A DNA stretch of 35,118 nt, taken from NCBI GenBank assembly GCA_938010765.1, contig CALLVX010000108.1, positions 1-35,118 of the forward strand. Direction: 5' to 3'. How positions within the stretch are numbered: the stretch's first letter is position 1; each line of letters starts with the position of its first letter. The stretch is from an uncultured Flavobacteriaceae bacterium (lineage in GTDB: Bacteria > Bacteroidota > Bacteroidia > Flavobacteriales > Flavobacteriaceae). The position numbers were made by a program, and so were the translations under genes. The notes under the pieces are model-generated. The model was not told the DNA's origin. It was given only the letters and a program-made list of their open reading frames with translations, and did no database searches. Shown piece after piece: positions 1 to 5,465 of the stretch.

Positions 1-51
1 AAATGTGAGGCTTGCACAATGTGTGCGTTGGCAGCGTGGGGCGCAGGGAGT

Positions 52-79
52 ATTTTACATAGTTTACATTATGGCTTAC
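52..79 (-). other. dif-like (XerCD-type) site A
   Basis: Read on the minus strand this has the 11-6-11 layout of a XerC/XerD site: arm GTAAGCCATAA, centre TGTAAA, arm CTATGTAAAAT. The CATAA and TATGT core residues match the general dif pattern, in which the arms end in CATAA and begin with TTATG. It is inverted relative to a second copy at 115-142. Whether it is a true recombination site is inference. It could equally be an imperfect hairpin or an element end. Confidence 0.35.
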
Positions 80-114
80 GGCCAAAAAGAAGAATCCAGA
101 CCTAAATGTTGACA

Positions 115-142
115 CCGTACCATAATGCAAATTATGTAACAT
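115..142 (+). other. dif-like (XerCD-type) site B
   Basis: Arm CCGTACCATAA, 6-bp centre TGCAAA and arm TTATGTAACAT reproduce the XerC arm, centre and XerD arm layout of bacterial dif sites. About 20 of 28 positions agree with site A, in inverted orientation, with 35 bp between them. It lies 170 bp upstream of the truncated RHS module. A chromosomal dif normally occurs once and alone, so a mobile-element attachment site is the likelier reading. Confidence 0.4.
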
Positions 143-309
143 AGCGGGGGGGAAGGGAGCAGCGGCCAAGACAAGGGCTATTTGATAAAATATTTGGGTT
201 GGGCGTGGCGAGGAAATCCTACCGAAACATTATCTTTAAGGCACGTTCTTTAACATTTTAAGCGGCCCTTGGGGTCGAAAAAACATCCCGGACATCCATT
301 TTTTGCATT

Positions 310-1671
310 AGCTATGACTATAACGGCAACATGACATCCGATGCCAATAAGGGGATAACAAGTATCACCTATAACCACCTGAACCTGCCCGAGCAGTTGA
401 ATTTCAGTAGTGGCGGTGTGATAAACTACGTTTATGATGGTACTGGCGCAAAATTGGAAAAGACGGCGAGTAACGGAGCCTATACGGAATATGCCGGCAA
501 CCATATTTACGAAGGTGGAACGTTGCAGTTCTTCAGCCACCCTGAAGGTTATGTGGACGTGGACAATGGGAACTATTCCTATGTGTACAGATTTAAGGAT
601 CACCTCGAAAATATAAGATTATCGTATACGGATGCTGATGGGAACGGAACCATTGATCCTGCAACGGAAATCATCAAGGAAACCAATTACTACCCTTATG
701 GATTATCGCATCGTGGCTATAACGGTAATATAAGTCCATTGGGTAACTCGGTCGCGAAACGTTTTATGTTCGGCGGCAAGGAATTTCAAGAAGAGCTGAA
801 TCTTGATTGGTATGATATTACAGCAAGGAACTATGACCCTGCATTGGGTAGATGGATGAACCTAGATCCGTTGGCCGAGCAGATGCGCAGGCACTCGCCC
901 TATAACTATGCGTTCGATAATCCGATATATTTTATTGATTATGATGGTATGATGCCATGTCCTAAAGGGGAAGATTGTTCCTCTCGCTGGGGAATATTTA
1001 AAATGGAGTTCAAGGAGACTTTAAAAAGCATGGGTAATGGATTGAAGTCTATGAACAATGATATCAAAAGTGCCTTGGGGTATTTACCTCCAATCGATAT
1101 TACAGGAGATGCACCAAGAACTAGAGGAAATCGAACTTCAAAAGACGGAGGAATCGATTTTAGGAGCAAAAATGGTCAAGGAGAAGGAGACACTACTGAT
1201 GGTGCAGTAGATGCTCATGTAAATGCAGATGATATTTTGGATGTGGCGCCAGGGTCTCCCAATGGTAATAAAACTGGACGTTTGGGGGATGGTAGAACCC
1301 GCTCATTTACACAAAAGAAAAACATGGCATCCACAACAAAAGAAATTAGTACATCTGGAAAAAAAGCCAAGCGAGGTATTGAAAAGGGTAGTTCAGCTGT
1401 TGGCGGCCCTTCAACAATCATGAGCGGAAATGCTAACGAACCTGATTCTGTAATGGTTACAGCAACTCAGGAATCTAACGACAGGGTGATTACTTTTCAA
1501 ACAAATGGAGTAAGTTCATCTGGAGGTTCCATTGACATGCAAGTTAAGGTGCCGACCAATAGAGTTGATAGTGTCAATAATGCTTCTGCGAAAGCAAAAA
1601 TTAATGCAAAAGCAAAAACAGATATAATACTACAGCAAAAATTAGACTCCCTTATGGGGCGAAGTAATTAA
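310..1671 (+). pseudogene. 5'-truncated RHS C-terminal module (RHS core end plus variable tip)
   Basis: RHS-family polymorphic toxin C-terminus. Recognisable RHS sequence begins around 310 with YDYNGN, upstream of the first ATG at 331, and the frame meets a stop at 259-261. The gene therefore lacks its 5' part, and the ATG is not a natural start. The RHS-associated core follows, with the motifs YYPYG, DWYDITARNYDPALGRW and SPYNYAFDNP ending near residue 205 of the 446-residue reading frame. After the core comes a variable tip of about 240 residues rich in Ser, Thr, Lys and Ala, with no toxin fold that I recognise. The tip stops 4 bp before the next gene. This is what an orphan tip displaced by RHS tip exchange looks like, left with its partner gene. 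An assembly break or a frameshifted longer gene upstream are alternatives, but 1-260 shows no RHS-like coding. Confidence 0.75.
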
Positions 1672-1675
1672 TGGT

Positions 1676-2548
1676 ATGAAAAAAAATATTTTGTTTAAAT
1701 CAGGTTATTTACTTTTTGTTACAGCCATTTTTATCAGCTGTGAAGGAAAAGAGATGAAAAAGTATTATCACGATACGGGCGAGCTTTTATCGGAAATCGA
1801 GTATAACGATAAAGGCGAAAAGGATGGAAGGCTCCGTGAGTACCACAAAAATGGTGAACTTAAGGCTATTGAGTACTATCAAGATGGTGAATTGATCGAT
1901 ACAACAGTTATCTTCGATAAGATGGGTAAATTATCCGCAAAGATCTATAACGATAATGGGTTAAAGCTTCAAGAAAGATACCAGAGGAATGGCAAGTTAT
2001 TATCCAAAGGAAAAATGATAGATACTATTTTACAAGGCTGGTGGGATTATTATGATGAAGAAGGAAAGTTGTCTAGAAAAGTAGAGTATATTAATGCGTC
2101 TAATGATTCTTTAACGAATAACATAGAGCATCCTAACAGAATTATATCTTATGACGAAGAAGGAAATATAGTAAAGGATAGCAGTAATTATTATACCATT
2201 GATTTAAAAGATACGATTCCTTTAAAGAAAGTAACAATTGGTTATTTAGATTTGGTGCCGCAAATTTCAAAGAAAAGTGACTTGCATTGGGTTTACTTTT
2301 GGCAAGAAGATGCATTTGGCAACAAAACCAAAATCGACACTACTTACGGTACAAACGATAAAAAAGCCAAGTTTTGGGTATTTCCAGAAAAAGCAGGGAA
2401 AATTATATTTAAAGGCGTAGTACTTGAAGAGGGTACAGAGGTTAGAATAGATGAAAAGGATACCACTATGGCGAATATAATATCAATAAAAAAGAAGATG
2501 TTTTTTAAAAAAGAAATCTATGTGAAGGATACAATATCAGAGAACTAA
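1676..2548 (+). CDS. MORN-repeat (YwqK-like) lipoprotein, candidate immunity partner of the RHS tip
   Basis: The protein has 290 residues. The N-terminus has Lys-rich n-region, hydrophobic stretch and the lipobox IFISC, so it is probably an outer- or inner-membrane lipoprotein cut before Cys22. Residues about 30-150 carry MORN_2-type repeats of the pattern Y-x-N/D-G-x-L-x-x-x-x-x-Y (for example YHDTGELLSEIEY, YHKNGELKAIEYY and YDEEGKLSRKVEY). This is the family annotated in many genomes as YwqK-type antitoxin. The C-terminal 130 residues look like a beta-rich domain I do not recognise. Start: the ATG at 1676 lies 4 bp after the RHS stop; the ATG at 1671 is out of frame. Tight linkage suggests a toxin-tip/immunity pair, but such lipoproteins also occur alone, so immunity is inference. 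Confidence 0.7.
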   Translation: MKKNILFKSGYLLFVTAIFISCEGKEMKKYYHDTGELLSEIEYNDKGEKDGRLREYHKNGELKAIEYYQDGELIDTTVIFDKMGKLSAKIYNDNGLKLQERYQRNGKLLSKGKMIDTILQGWWDYYDEEGKLSRKVEYINASNDSLTNNIEHPNRIISYDEEGNIVKDSSNYYTIDLKDTIPLKKVTIGYLDLVPQISKKSDLHWVYFWQEDAFGNKTKIDTTYGTNDKKAKFWVFPEKAGKIIFKGVVLEEGTEVRIDEKDTTMANIISIKKKMFFKKEIYVKDTISEN

Positions 2549-2567
2549 TAGCTTTCTGAGTATCGTA

Positions 2568-2599
2568 CCCCGCTCTGCGAAGTTTGCAACTTCGTAGCG
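2568..2599 (+). repeat. REP element 1
   Basis: Head CCC, then an outer stem CGCT/AGCG, an asymmetric internal loop (CTG against T) and an inner stem CGAAGTT/AACTTCG closing a TGC loop. This is the reference copy for the family that recurs through 5113. The bulged palindrome with a conserved head is typical of REPs mobilised by RAYT transposases. Confidence 0.85.
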
Positions 2600-2640
2600 T
2601 TATGAGCAATAAGAGTAAGAACCAAAGAATAGGATAATGA

Positions 2641-2667
2641 CCACGGCATTGCTGTCGTGGTTTTTTT
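2641..2667 (+). terminator. Hairpin plus T-tract of REP unit 1
   Basis: Stem CCACGGCA/TGTCGTGG (one G-T pair) with loop TTGC and seven Ts, so an intrinsic terminator for plus-strand transcription. It ends the short spacer that follows REP 1. The same hairpin recurs at 3575 and in related form at 2733, 3155, 3342, 3737 and 4236. Confidence 0.75.
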
Positions 2668-2675
2668 ATACCATA

Positions 2676-2706
2676 CCCGCTCTGCGAAGTTTGCAACTTC
2701 GTAGCG
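2676..2706 (+). repeat. REP element 2
   Basis: Identical in its hairpin to REP element 1, direct orientation, 76 bp after it. It lies just after the T-tract of the first unit, so units follow each other head to tail. Confidence 0.85.
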
Positions 2707-2732
2707 TATAGTAAGAAATAAAGTTAAGAAAG

Positions 2733-2760
2733 AACCACAGCAGCAATGTTGTGGTTCTTT
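2733..2760 (+). terminator. Hairpin plus T-rich tail of REP unit 2
   Basis: Stem AACCACAGCA/TGTTGTGGTT with a GCAA loop (one G-T pair), followed by a T-rich stretch. It abuts the 3' end of XRE remnant A and points toward it, opposite to the direction of that gene. Confidence 0.65.
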
Positions 2761-2764
2761 TGTT

Positions 2765-3069
2765 TCAGTCCATATCCTGAAGCACAGTTTTAAGTGTGCT
2801 TTTTAATTTACGTTTAGCAACAAATGCATCGAGAATAGAAAAGATGGTACTTTGTTCTTCTTTGGTCAGCCCGTCGATTAAAGAAACCCTTTCCATAAGA
2901 GTAGTATCTACCGAACTGAAATCTTGTAAGGCGTCCTTTTCTATAAAAAGTTCTGCCATCGAAACGCCCAAAGCTTTAGCAATTTTTATCAAAGTACTTA
3001 CCGAAGGGTCGGTCTTGCCGTTCTCGATACGAGAATACTGGGCTGCGCCCATACTGATAGCCGAAATGA
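2765..3069 (-). pseudogene. XRE-family regulator remnant A (N-terminal half of HTH missing)
   Basis: Longest of five XRE remnants. The visible part reads MGAAQYSRIENGKTDPSVST, which is helix 3 onward of an HTH_3 fold, then KIAKALGVSMAEL (helices 4-5). A linker and the C-terminal stretch KEEQSTIFSILDAFVAKRK follow. A normal member would have about 25 more residues with helices 1-2; these are replaced by REP sequence at 3071-3122. An open frame continues from a TTG in the REP at 3112 (peptide MQTSQSG), so a fusion peptide could be made, but with half of the HTH gone it should not bind DNA normally. It points toward the REP unit at 2676. Confidence 0.75.
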
Positions 3070-3070
3070 C

Positions 3071-3090
3071 CCCCCGCTCTGCGAAGAGTG
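3071..3090 (+). repeat. Truncated REP forming a mini-hairpin
   Basis: REP head plus CTCT-GCGA-AGAG, a 4-bp stem with a GNRA-type tetraloop, then TG and a complete REP. The same truncated form recurs at 3262-3282. It sits exactly at the break point of XRE remnant A. Confidence 0.6.
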
Positions 3091-3122
3091 CCCCGCTCTG
3101 CGAAGTTTGCAACTTCGTAGCG
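3091..3122 (+). repeat. REP element 3
   Basis: Full REP with the same stems as element 1, direct orientation. Bases 3097-3122 are the left end of the 136-bp duplicated segment. Confidence 0.85.
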
Positions 3123-3154
3123 TTTTGAGTAAGGACTAAAGAATTGAATACCGG

Positions 3155-3191
3155 CCACGGTCCCGATAGCTATTGGGATTGTGGTTTTTTT
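3155..3191 (+). terminator. Long hairpin plus T7
   Basis: An inverted repeat of about 30 bp beginning CCACGGTCCC and ending GGGATTGTGG (two G-T pairs), followed by seven Ts. It overlaps the stop codon of XRE remnant B, which runs the other way. Confidence 0.7.
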
Positions 3192-3232
3192 ATTGGAGTA
3201 CATTTTGCAATTTGGTCTGTTTGATAAAGGCG
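3190..3232 (-). pseudogene. XRE-family regulator remnant B (last 14 residues only)
   Basis: Encodes only the tail AFIKQTKLQNVLQ before the stop; everything upstream is replaced by nested REP sequence from 3233. It is a duplicate of the end of remnant C. Plainly non-functional. Confidence 0.7.
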
Positions 3233-3309
3233 CCCCGCTCCCCGCTCTGCGAAGTTTGCAACCCCCCGCTCTGCGAAGAGTGTTCTGCGAAGTTTGCAAC
3301 TTCGTAGCG
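3233..3309 (+). repeat. Nested REP cluster
   Basis: Four REP pieces in a row: a head fragment (3233-3240), a copy cut within its right arm (3240-3261), the truncated mini-hairpin form (3262-3282) and a copy lacking its head (3283-3309). The order looks like REPs inserting into, or recombining within, earlier REPs. Confidence 0.7.
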
Positions 3310-3419
3310 TTTTGAGTAAGGAATAAAGAATTGAATACCGGCCACGGTCCCGATAGCTATTGGGATTGTGGTTTTTTTATTGGAGTACATTTTGCAATTT
3401 GGTCTGTTTGATAAAGGCG
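3284..3419 (+). repeat. 136-bp direct duplication, copy 2
   Basis: Second copy of 3097-3232. Here the XRE tail continues past 3419 into more coding sequence, so this is probably the parent copy and 3097-3232 the derived, REP-interrupted one. Confidence 0.85.
3342..3378 (+). terminator. Long hairpin plus T7 (duplicate)
   Basis: Identical to the hairpin at 3155-3191, carried in the duplicated segment. It points plus-ward into the stop codon of remnant C. Confidence 0.7.
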
Positions 3420-3502
3420 TCGAGCATGGCGAAGAGCTGCTGACGGTAAATTTGTAGGCCAAGTAGGAACAGATGAAAGCATCAGAGTTTTGAATAAAAA
3501 TT
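3377..3502 (-). pseudogene. XRE-family regulator remnant C
   Basis: The readable C-terminal part is LGLQIYRQQLFAMLDAFIKQ followed by TKLQNVLQ and a stop. Upstream (above about 3465) the frame is closed by a TGA before the REP at 3503 is reached, so the gene is both truncated and frame-damaged. The LDAF-K tail places it in the same family as remnants A and E. Confidence 0.6.
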
Positions 3503-3534
3503 CCCCGCTCTGCGAAGTTTGCAACTTCGAAGTA
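3503..3534 (+). repeat. REP element (AAG variant at right end)
   Basis: Full inner stem CGAAGTT/AACTTCG, but the right outer arm is changed (AAGT instead of TAGCG), so only the inner stem forms. It marks the break point of XRE remnant C. Confidence 0.75.
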
Positions 3535-3574
3535 TTGTGAGCAATAAGAGTATGGCTAAAGGATTGGATAAGGG

Positions 3575-3601
3575 CCACGGCATTGCTGTCGTGGTTTTTT
3601 T
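3575..3601 (+). terminator. Hairpin plus T7
   Basis: Same sequence as the hairpin at 2641-2660, preceded by a spacer similar to the one after REP 1 (GAGCAATAAGAGTA). It meets the stop codon of remnant D. Confidence 0.75.
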
Positions 3602-3662
3602 ATGAATATGCCAATCTTGCCTTGGCATCCCTGATCAGAGCATCGAGAGCAAATAGTATATG
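3600..3662 (-). pseudogene. XRE-family regulator remnant D (C-terminal tail)
   Basis: Encodes ILFALDALIRDAKARLAYS and a stop. The LDALI-x-x-x-K pattern is like the tails of remnants A to C, and such tails close XRE regulators in other Bacteroidota. Cut at its upstream side by the hairpin element at 3663. Confidence 0.55.
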
Positions 3663-3715
3663 CCCCCCGCTGCCGCGAGAGTAATCGCTACCGCTAGTCT
3701 TTGACTAGTGGCGTA
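3663..3715 (+). repeat. REP-like hairpin of a second type
   Basis: Starts with the CCCCGCT head shared by the main REPs, but the hairpin is CCGCTAGTC/GACTAGTGG with a TTT loop (3691-3711), followed by CGTAC. A related element lies at 5163-5197. It occupies the place of a REP between remnants D and E. Confidence 0.5.
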
Positions 3716-3736
3716 CAGGGTAAGAAAAGGAAATTA

Positions 3737-3764
3737 AACCACGACAGCAATGTTGTGGTTTTTT
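3737..3764 (+). terminator. Hairpin plus T-tract
   Basis: Stem AACCACGACA/TGTTGTGGTT with GCAA loop and a run of Ts. Same family as the other unit hairpins; it faces the 3' end of remnant E. Confidence 0.7.
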
Positions 3765-3769
3765 ATGCT

Positions 3770-4021
3770 CTAAAGCGAAGCGACATTTTTATTGAAAAAG
3801 TCCTTGAACTTCCTTTTGGTCAGCATGGTATCGATGATTTTAAGAATGGTCGATCTGTTCTCTTCGCTAAGTTGGTTAATAAGTTTAAGTTGTTCGTTCT
3901 CACTTTTATCTTCAAGAACAACTTCTTTGGGCGTGGTATTTTCATCTAAGTTGATAATATCTTCGATGGACATATTAAAAAGGTTGGAAAGTGTCTTTAG
4001 TTCCGAAACCTTTACTTCCCT
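3770..4021 (-). pseudogene. XRE-family regulator remnant E
   Basis: Homology starts at REVKVSELKTLSNLFNMSIE, corresponding to helices 4-5 of an HTH_3 domain. A linker of about 25 residues and the tail LSEENRSTILKIIDTMLTKR follow. Helices 1-3 are missing and the frame upstream runs through REP sequence (reading LTQYATKL more than once), so the long open frame to 4243 is not a natural N-terminus. Same architecture as remnant A but clearly diverged, so the remnants come from several paralogues rather than one recent burst. Confidence 0.7.
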
Positions 4022-4054
4022 CCCCTGCTCTGCGAAGTTTGCAACTTCGCAGCT
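4022..4054 (+). repeat. REP element with perfect inner stem
   Basis: Inner stem extended to GCGAAGTT/AACTTCGC, head changed to CCCCTGCTC. It marks the break point of XRE remnant E. Confidence 0.75.
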
Positions 4055-4082
4055 AATTGAATGAGCAGCAAGAGTAGTGATG

Positions 4083-4108
4083 CTTCGAAGTTGCAAACTT
4101 CGAAGAGC
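4083..4108 (-). repeat. Inverted REP element
   Basis: Opposite-orientation copy (CTTCGAAGTT then GCAAACTTCGAAG, ending GAGC), 28 bp after a direct copy. The pair is arranged like the head-to-head REP pairs (BIMEs) known from other RAYT systems. Confidence 0.65.
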
Positions 4109-4111
4109 TAG

Positions 4112-4130
4112 TGTTTGCAACTTCGTAGCG
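4112..4130 (+). repeat. REP fragment (right half)
   Basis: Only loop and right arm remain (GTTTGCAACTTCGTAGCG), followed by a standard spacer TATTGAGTAAG. Confidence 0.6.
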
Positions 4131-4150
4131 TATTGAGTAAGAAGTAAAAT

Positions 4151-4193
4151 CCCCGCTCTGCGTCCCGAGGCCTCGGGATGCAACTTCGTAGCG
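4151..4193 (+). repeat. REP variant with GC-rich palindrome, left of the RAYT gene
   Basis: A REP whose left inner arm is replaced by TCCCGAGGCCTCGGGA, a perfect 16-bp palindrome, while head, right arm and AGCG remain. The same rare variant, inverted, lies at 5077-5113 just after the RAYT gene, so the transposase gene sits between a matched inverted pair. Confidence 0.8.
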
Positions 4194-4235
4194 TATTGAG
4201 TAAGCACAAGAGCAAGAAGCAAAGAATCGAATAAA

Positions 4236-4263
4236 AACCACAATAAAAATGTTGTGGTTTTTT
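4236..4263 (+). terminator. Hairpin plus T-tract
   Basis: Stem AACCACAA/TTGTGGTT with an 8-nt loop and Ts after it; As before it make it potentially bidirectional. Last hairpin of the unit array. Confidence 0.6.
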
Positions 4264-4460
4264 CAAATACTGTAAAATCTGCAGCGTTCCACCACTCGAT
4301 GGTATATTCACCCTTACCTGCAATACTTCTGCGGGGTGTTGTTTTATATTTGCGCTAAGGTCCTTGAATAAATCTCCAAGTTTACAACCTGCATAGAAGA
4401 AAGACTGTGCAGAACCGATTTCTCTGGGCAAATAAGTAGGGACCTATTTCTAAAGATCAA
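4264..4460. other. RAYT upstream region, possible gene remnant on minus strand
   Basis: No gene assigned. The plus strand has a good Bacteroidota -7 box TATATTTG at 4345-4352, about 110 bp before the RAYT start, which may be its promoter although no clear -33 element is seen. On the minus strand one frame stays open from about 4440 to the hairpin (REIGSAQSFFYAGCKLGDLF and on); it looks protein-like but matches nothing I know and starts right after a stop, so it may be another truncated gene. Confidence 0.3.
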
Positions 4461-4463
4461 TTG

Positions 4464-5069
4464 ATGTTAAAAAATGAAGGGTATAAAATTCGAAACCAAA
4501 CAAAACCACATTTTCTTACCTTCACAGTAGTTGATTGGGTAGATGTGTTTACAAGGCAACGGTATAAAGACCTTTTGATAGAAAACCTAAATTATTGTAT
4601 CGTTAACAAAGGTATGGTGGTTTTCGGATATGTACTTATGAGCAATCATATGCATATTATTATCCAAAGCAAGAATGGTCAACTCTCCGATTTGATTCGA
4701 GATTTTAAGAAGCATACTTCCAAGAGAATCATTGCCTCGATAAACCAAGAACCGGAAAGTAGACGTGAATGGATTCTCGAACGTTTTACCGTTGCCGCTA
4801 AAAATCATTCAAGGAATAAAAAGTATCAGTTTTGGAAATATGGGAACCATCCGGAAGAAATCTATTCTGAAAAATTTATGTGGTCTAAGCTAGATTATAT
4901 TCATTTGAATCCGTTAAGGGCCGGTTTGGTAGAAAAAGCGTCCGACTATTTATATTCGAGTGCCACTAACTATGTAAGAGGGGAGGGGAAGGTAAAAATC
5001 ACTAAGTTGGCTAATCCAGTGGTCGACGTATTAAAGCCCTGGAACTTTTGGAAAAGTATTTCTTGGTAG
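4464..5069 (+). CDS. REP-associated tyrosine transposase (RAYT, Y1_Tnp / IS200-like)
   Basis: Single-strand HUH nuclease-type transposase of about 201 residues. The HUH motif is in NHMHIII (HMH, near residue 60), preceded by the usual VFGYVLMSNH strand. The domain ends with the family signature YIHLNPLRAGLV near residue 155. The catalytic Tyr is probably in the helix with KYGNHPEEIYSEKF or the YIH stretch. The TTG at 4461 precedes the ATG at 4464, and I chose the ATG. Known relatives cleave and rejoin REP hairpins as single strands and do not carry IS ends of their own. Here a matched inverted pair of REP variants flanks the gene and about ten more REPs lie within 2 kb upstream, so the pairing of enzyme and repeat is well supported. 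The gene looks intact. Confidence 0.92.
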   Translation: MLKNEGYKIRNQTKPHFLTFTVVDWVDVFTRQRYKDLLIENLNYCIVNKGMVVFGYVLMSNHMHIIIQSKNGQLSDLIRDFKKHTSKRIIASINQEPESRREWILERFTVAAKNHSRNKKYQFWKYGNHPEEIYSEKFMWSKLDYIHLNPLRAGLVEKASDYLYSSATNYVRGEGKVKITKLANPVVDVLKPWNFWKSISW

Positions 5070-5076
5070 GGACACT

Positions 5077-5113
5077 GCGAAGTTGCATCCCGAGGCCTCG
5101 GGACGCAGAGCGG
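5077..5113 (-). repeat. Inverted REP variant, right of the RAYT gene
   Basis: Eight bases after the RAYT stop. Read on the minus strand it is CCGCTCTGCG, then the palindrome TCCCGAGGCCTCGGGA with one change after it, then TGCAACTTCGCA. It is the mirror partner of the copy at 4151-4193. Confidence 0.8.
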
Positions 5114-5162
5114 ATTATTGCTATCTAATAATTGAAAATACACTTCAAATCAGAATGTACTA

Positions 5163-5197
5163 GCCCCGCTAGCGCTCGTCTTAGACGGGGGCCGTAC
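5163..5197 (+). repeat. REP-like hairpin of the second type
   Basis: Head CCCCGCT, imperfect stem GCGCTCGTC/GACGGGGGC with a TTA loop, then CGTAC. Similar in head, loop and tail to the element at 3663-3715. The rest of 5114-5465 holds no gene; a short segment TGCAGATAGGCTT at 5300 recurs at 11471. Confidence 0.4.
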
Positions 5198-5465
5198 CGA
5201 GTGTCTCGCCCTGAAATAGGTTTACCCAATCGTACCGTTTAATCGTTTCTAGAAAAGCATTTCTTCGCAAGAATACTGCAAAATTGAAAACCCGCCCGCT
5301 GCAGATAGGCTTCGCAAAACAACTCTTGCAACCCACTATCCTCATAAATTTCGCATCCATTTTAAAAATTAGGAGGCTTTACCAGTTGAAATACCTTATT
5401 TTTCCGCTATTCAAATTGGGTACTTTGCTTTGGTACAATATCTTTACGATTACATTTTTGGTATT

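Larger units (their letters stand above)
3097..3232 (+). repeat. 136-bp direct duplication, copy 1
   Basis: Matches 3284-3419 at an offset of 187 bp with a single difference (C at 3136, A at 3323). It contains REP, spacer, hairpin-T-tract and the last 14 codons of an XRE gene. The near-identity implies a recent duplication. Confidence 0.85.

Noticed and set aside
3701..3949. 82-residue plus-strand frame.
   Set aside because: It is antisense to XRE remnant E and crosses the unit hairpin; the minus-strand frame has the recognisable family sequence.
2568..4193. The repeated palindromes looked at first like a CRISPR array or integron attC sites.
   Set aside because: Spacing is irregular, the segments between are related to each other and hold gene ends, there are no cas or integron integrase genes, and the RYYYAAC/GTTRRRY attC boxes are missing; a RAYT is present.
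4108..4431. 107-residue minus-strand frame upstream of the RAYT gene.
   Set aside because: It starts at a TTG right after a stop and runs through a terminator hairpin and REP sequence; at most its first 60 codons may be an old gene fragment.
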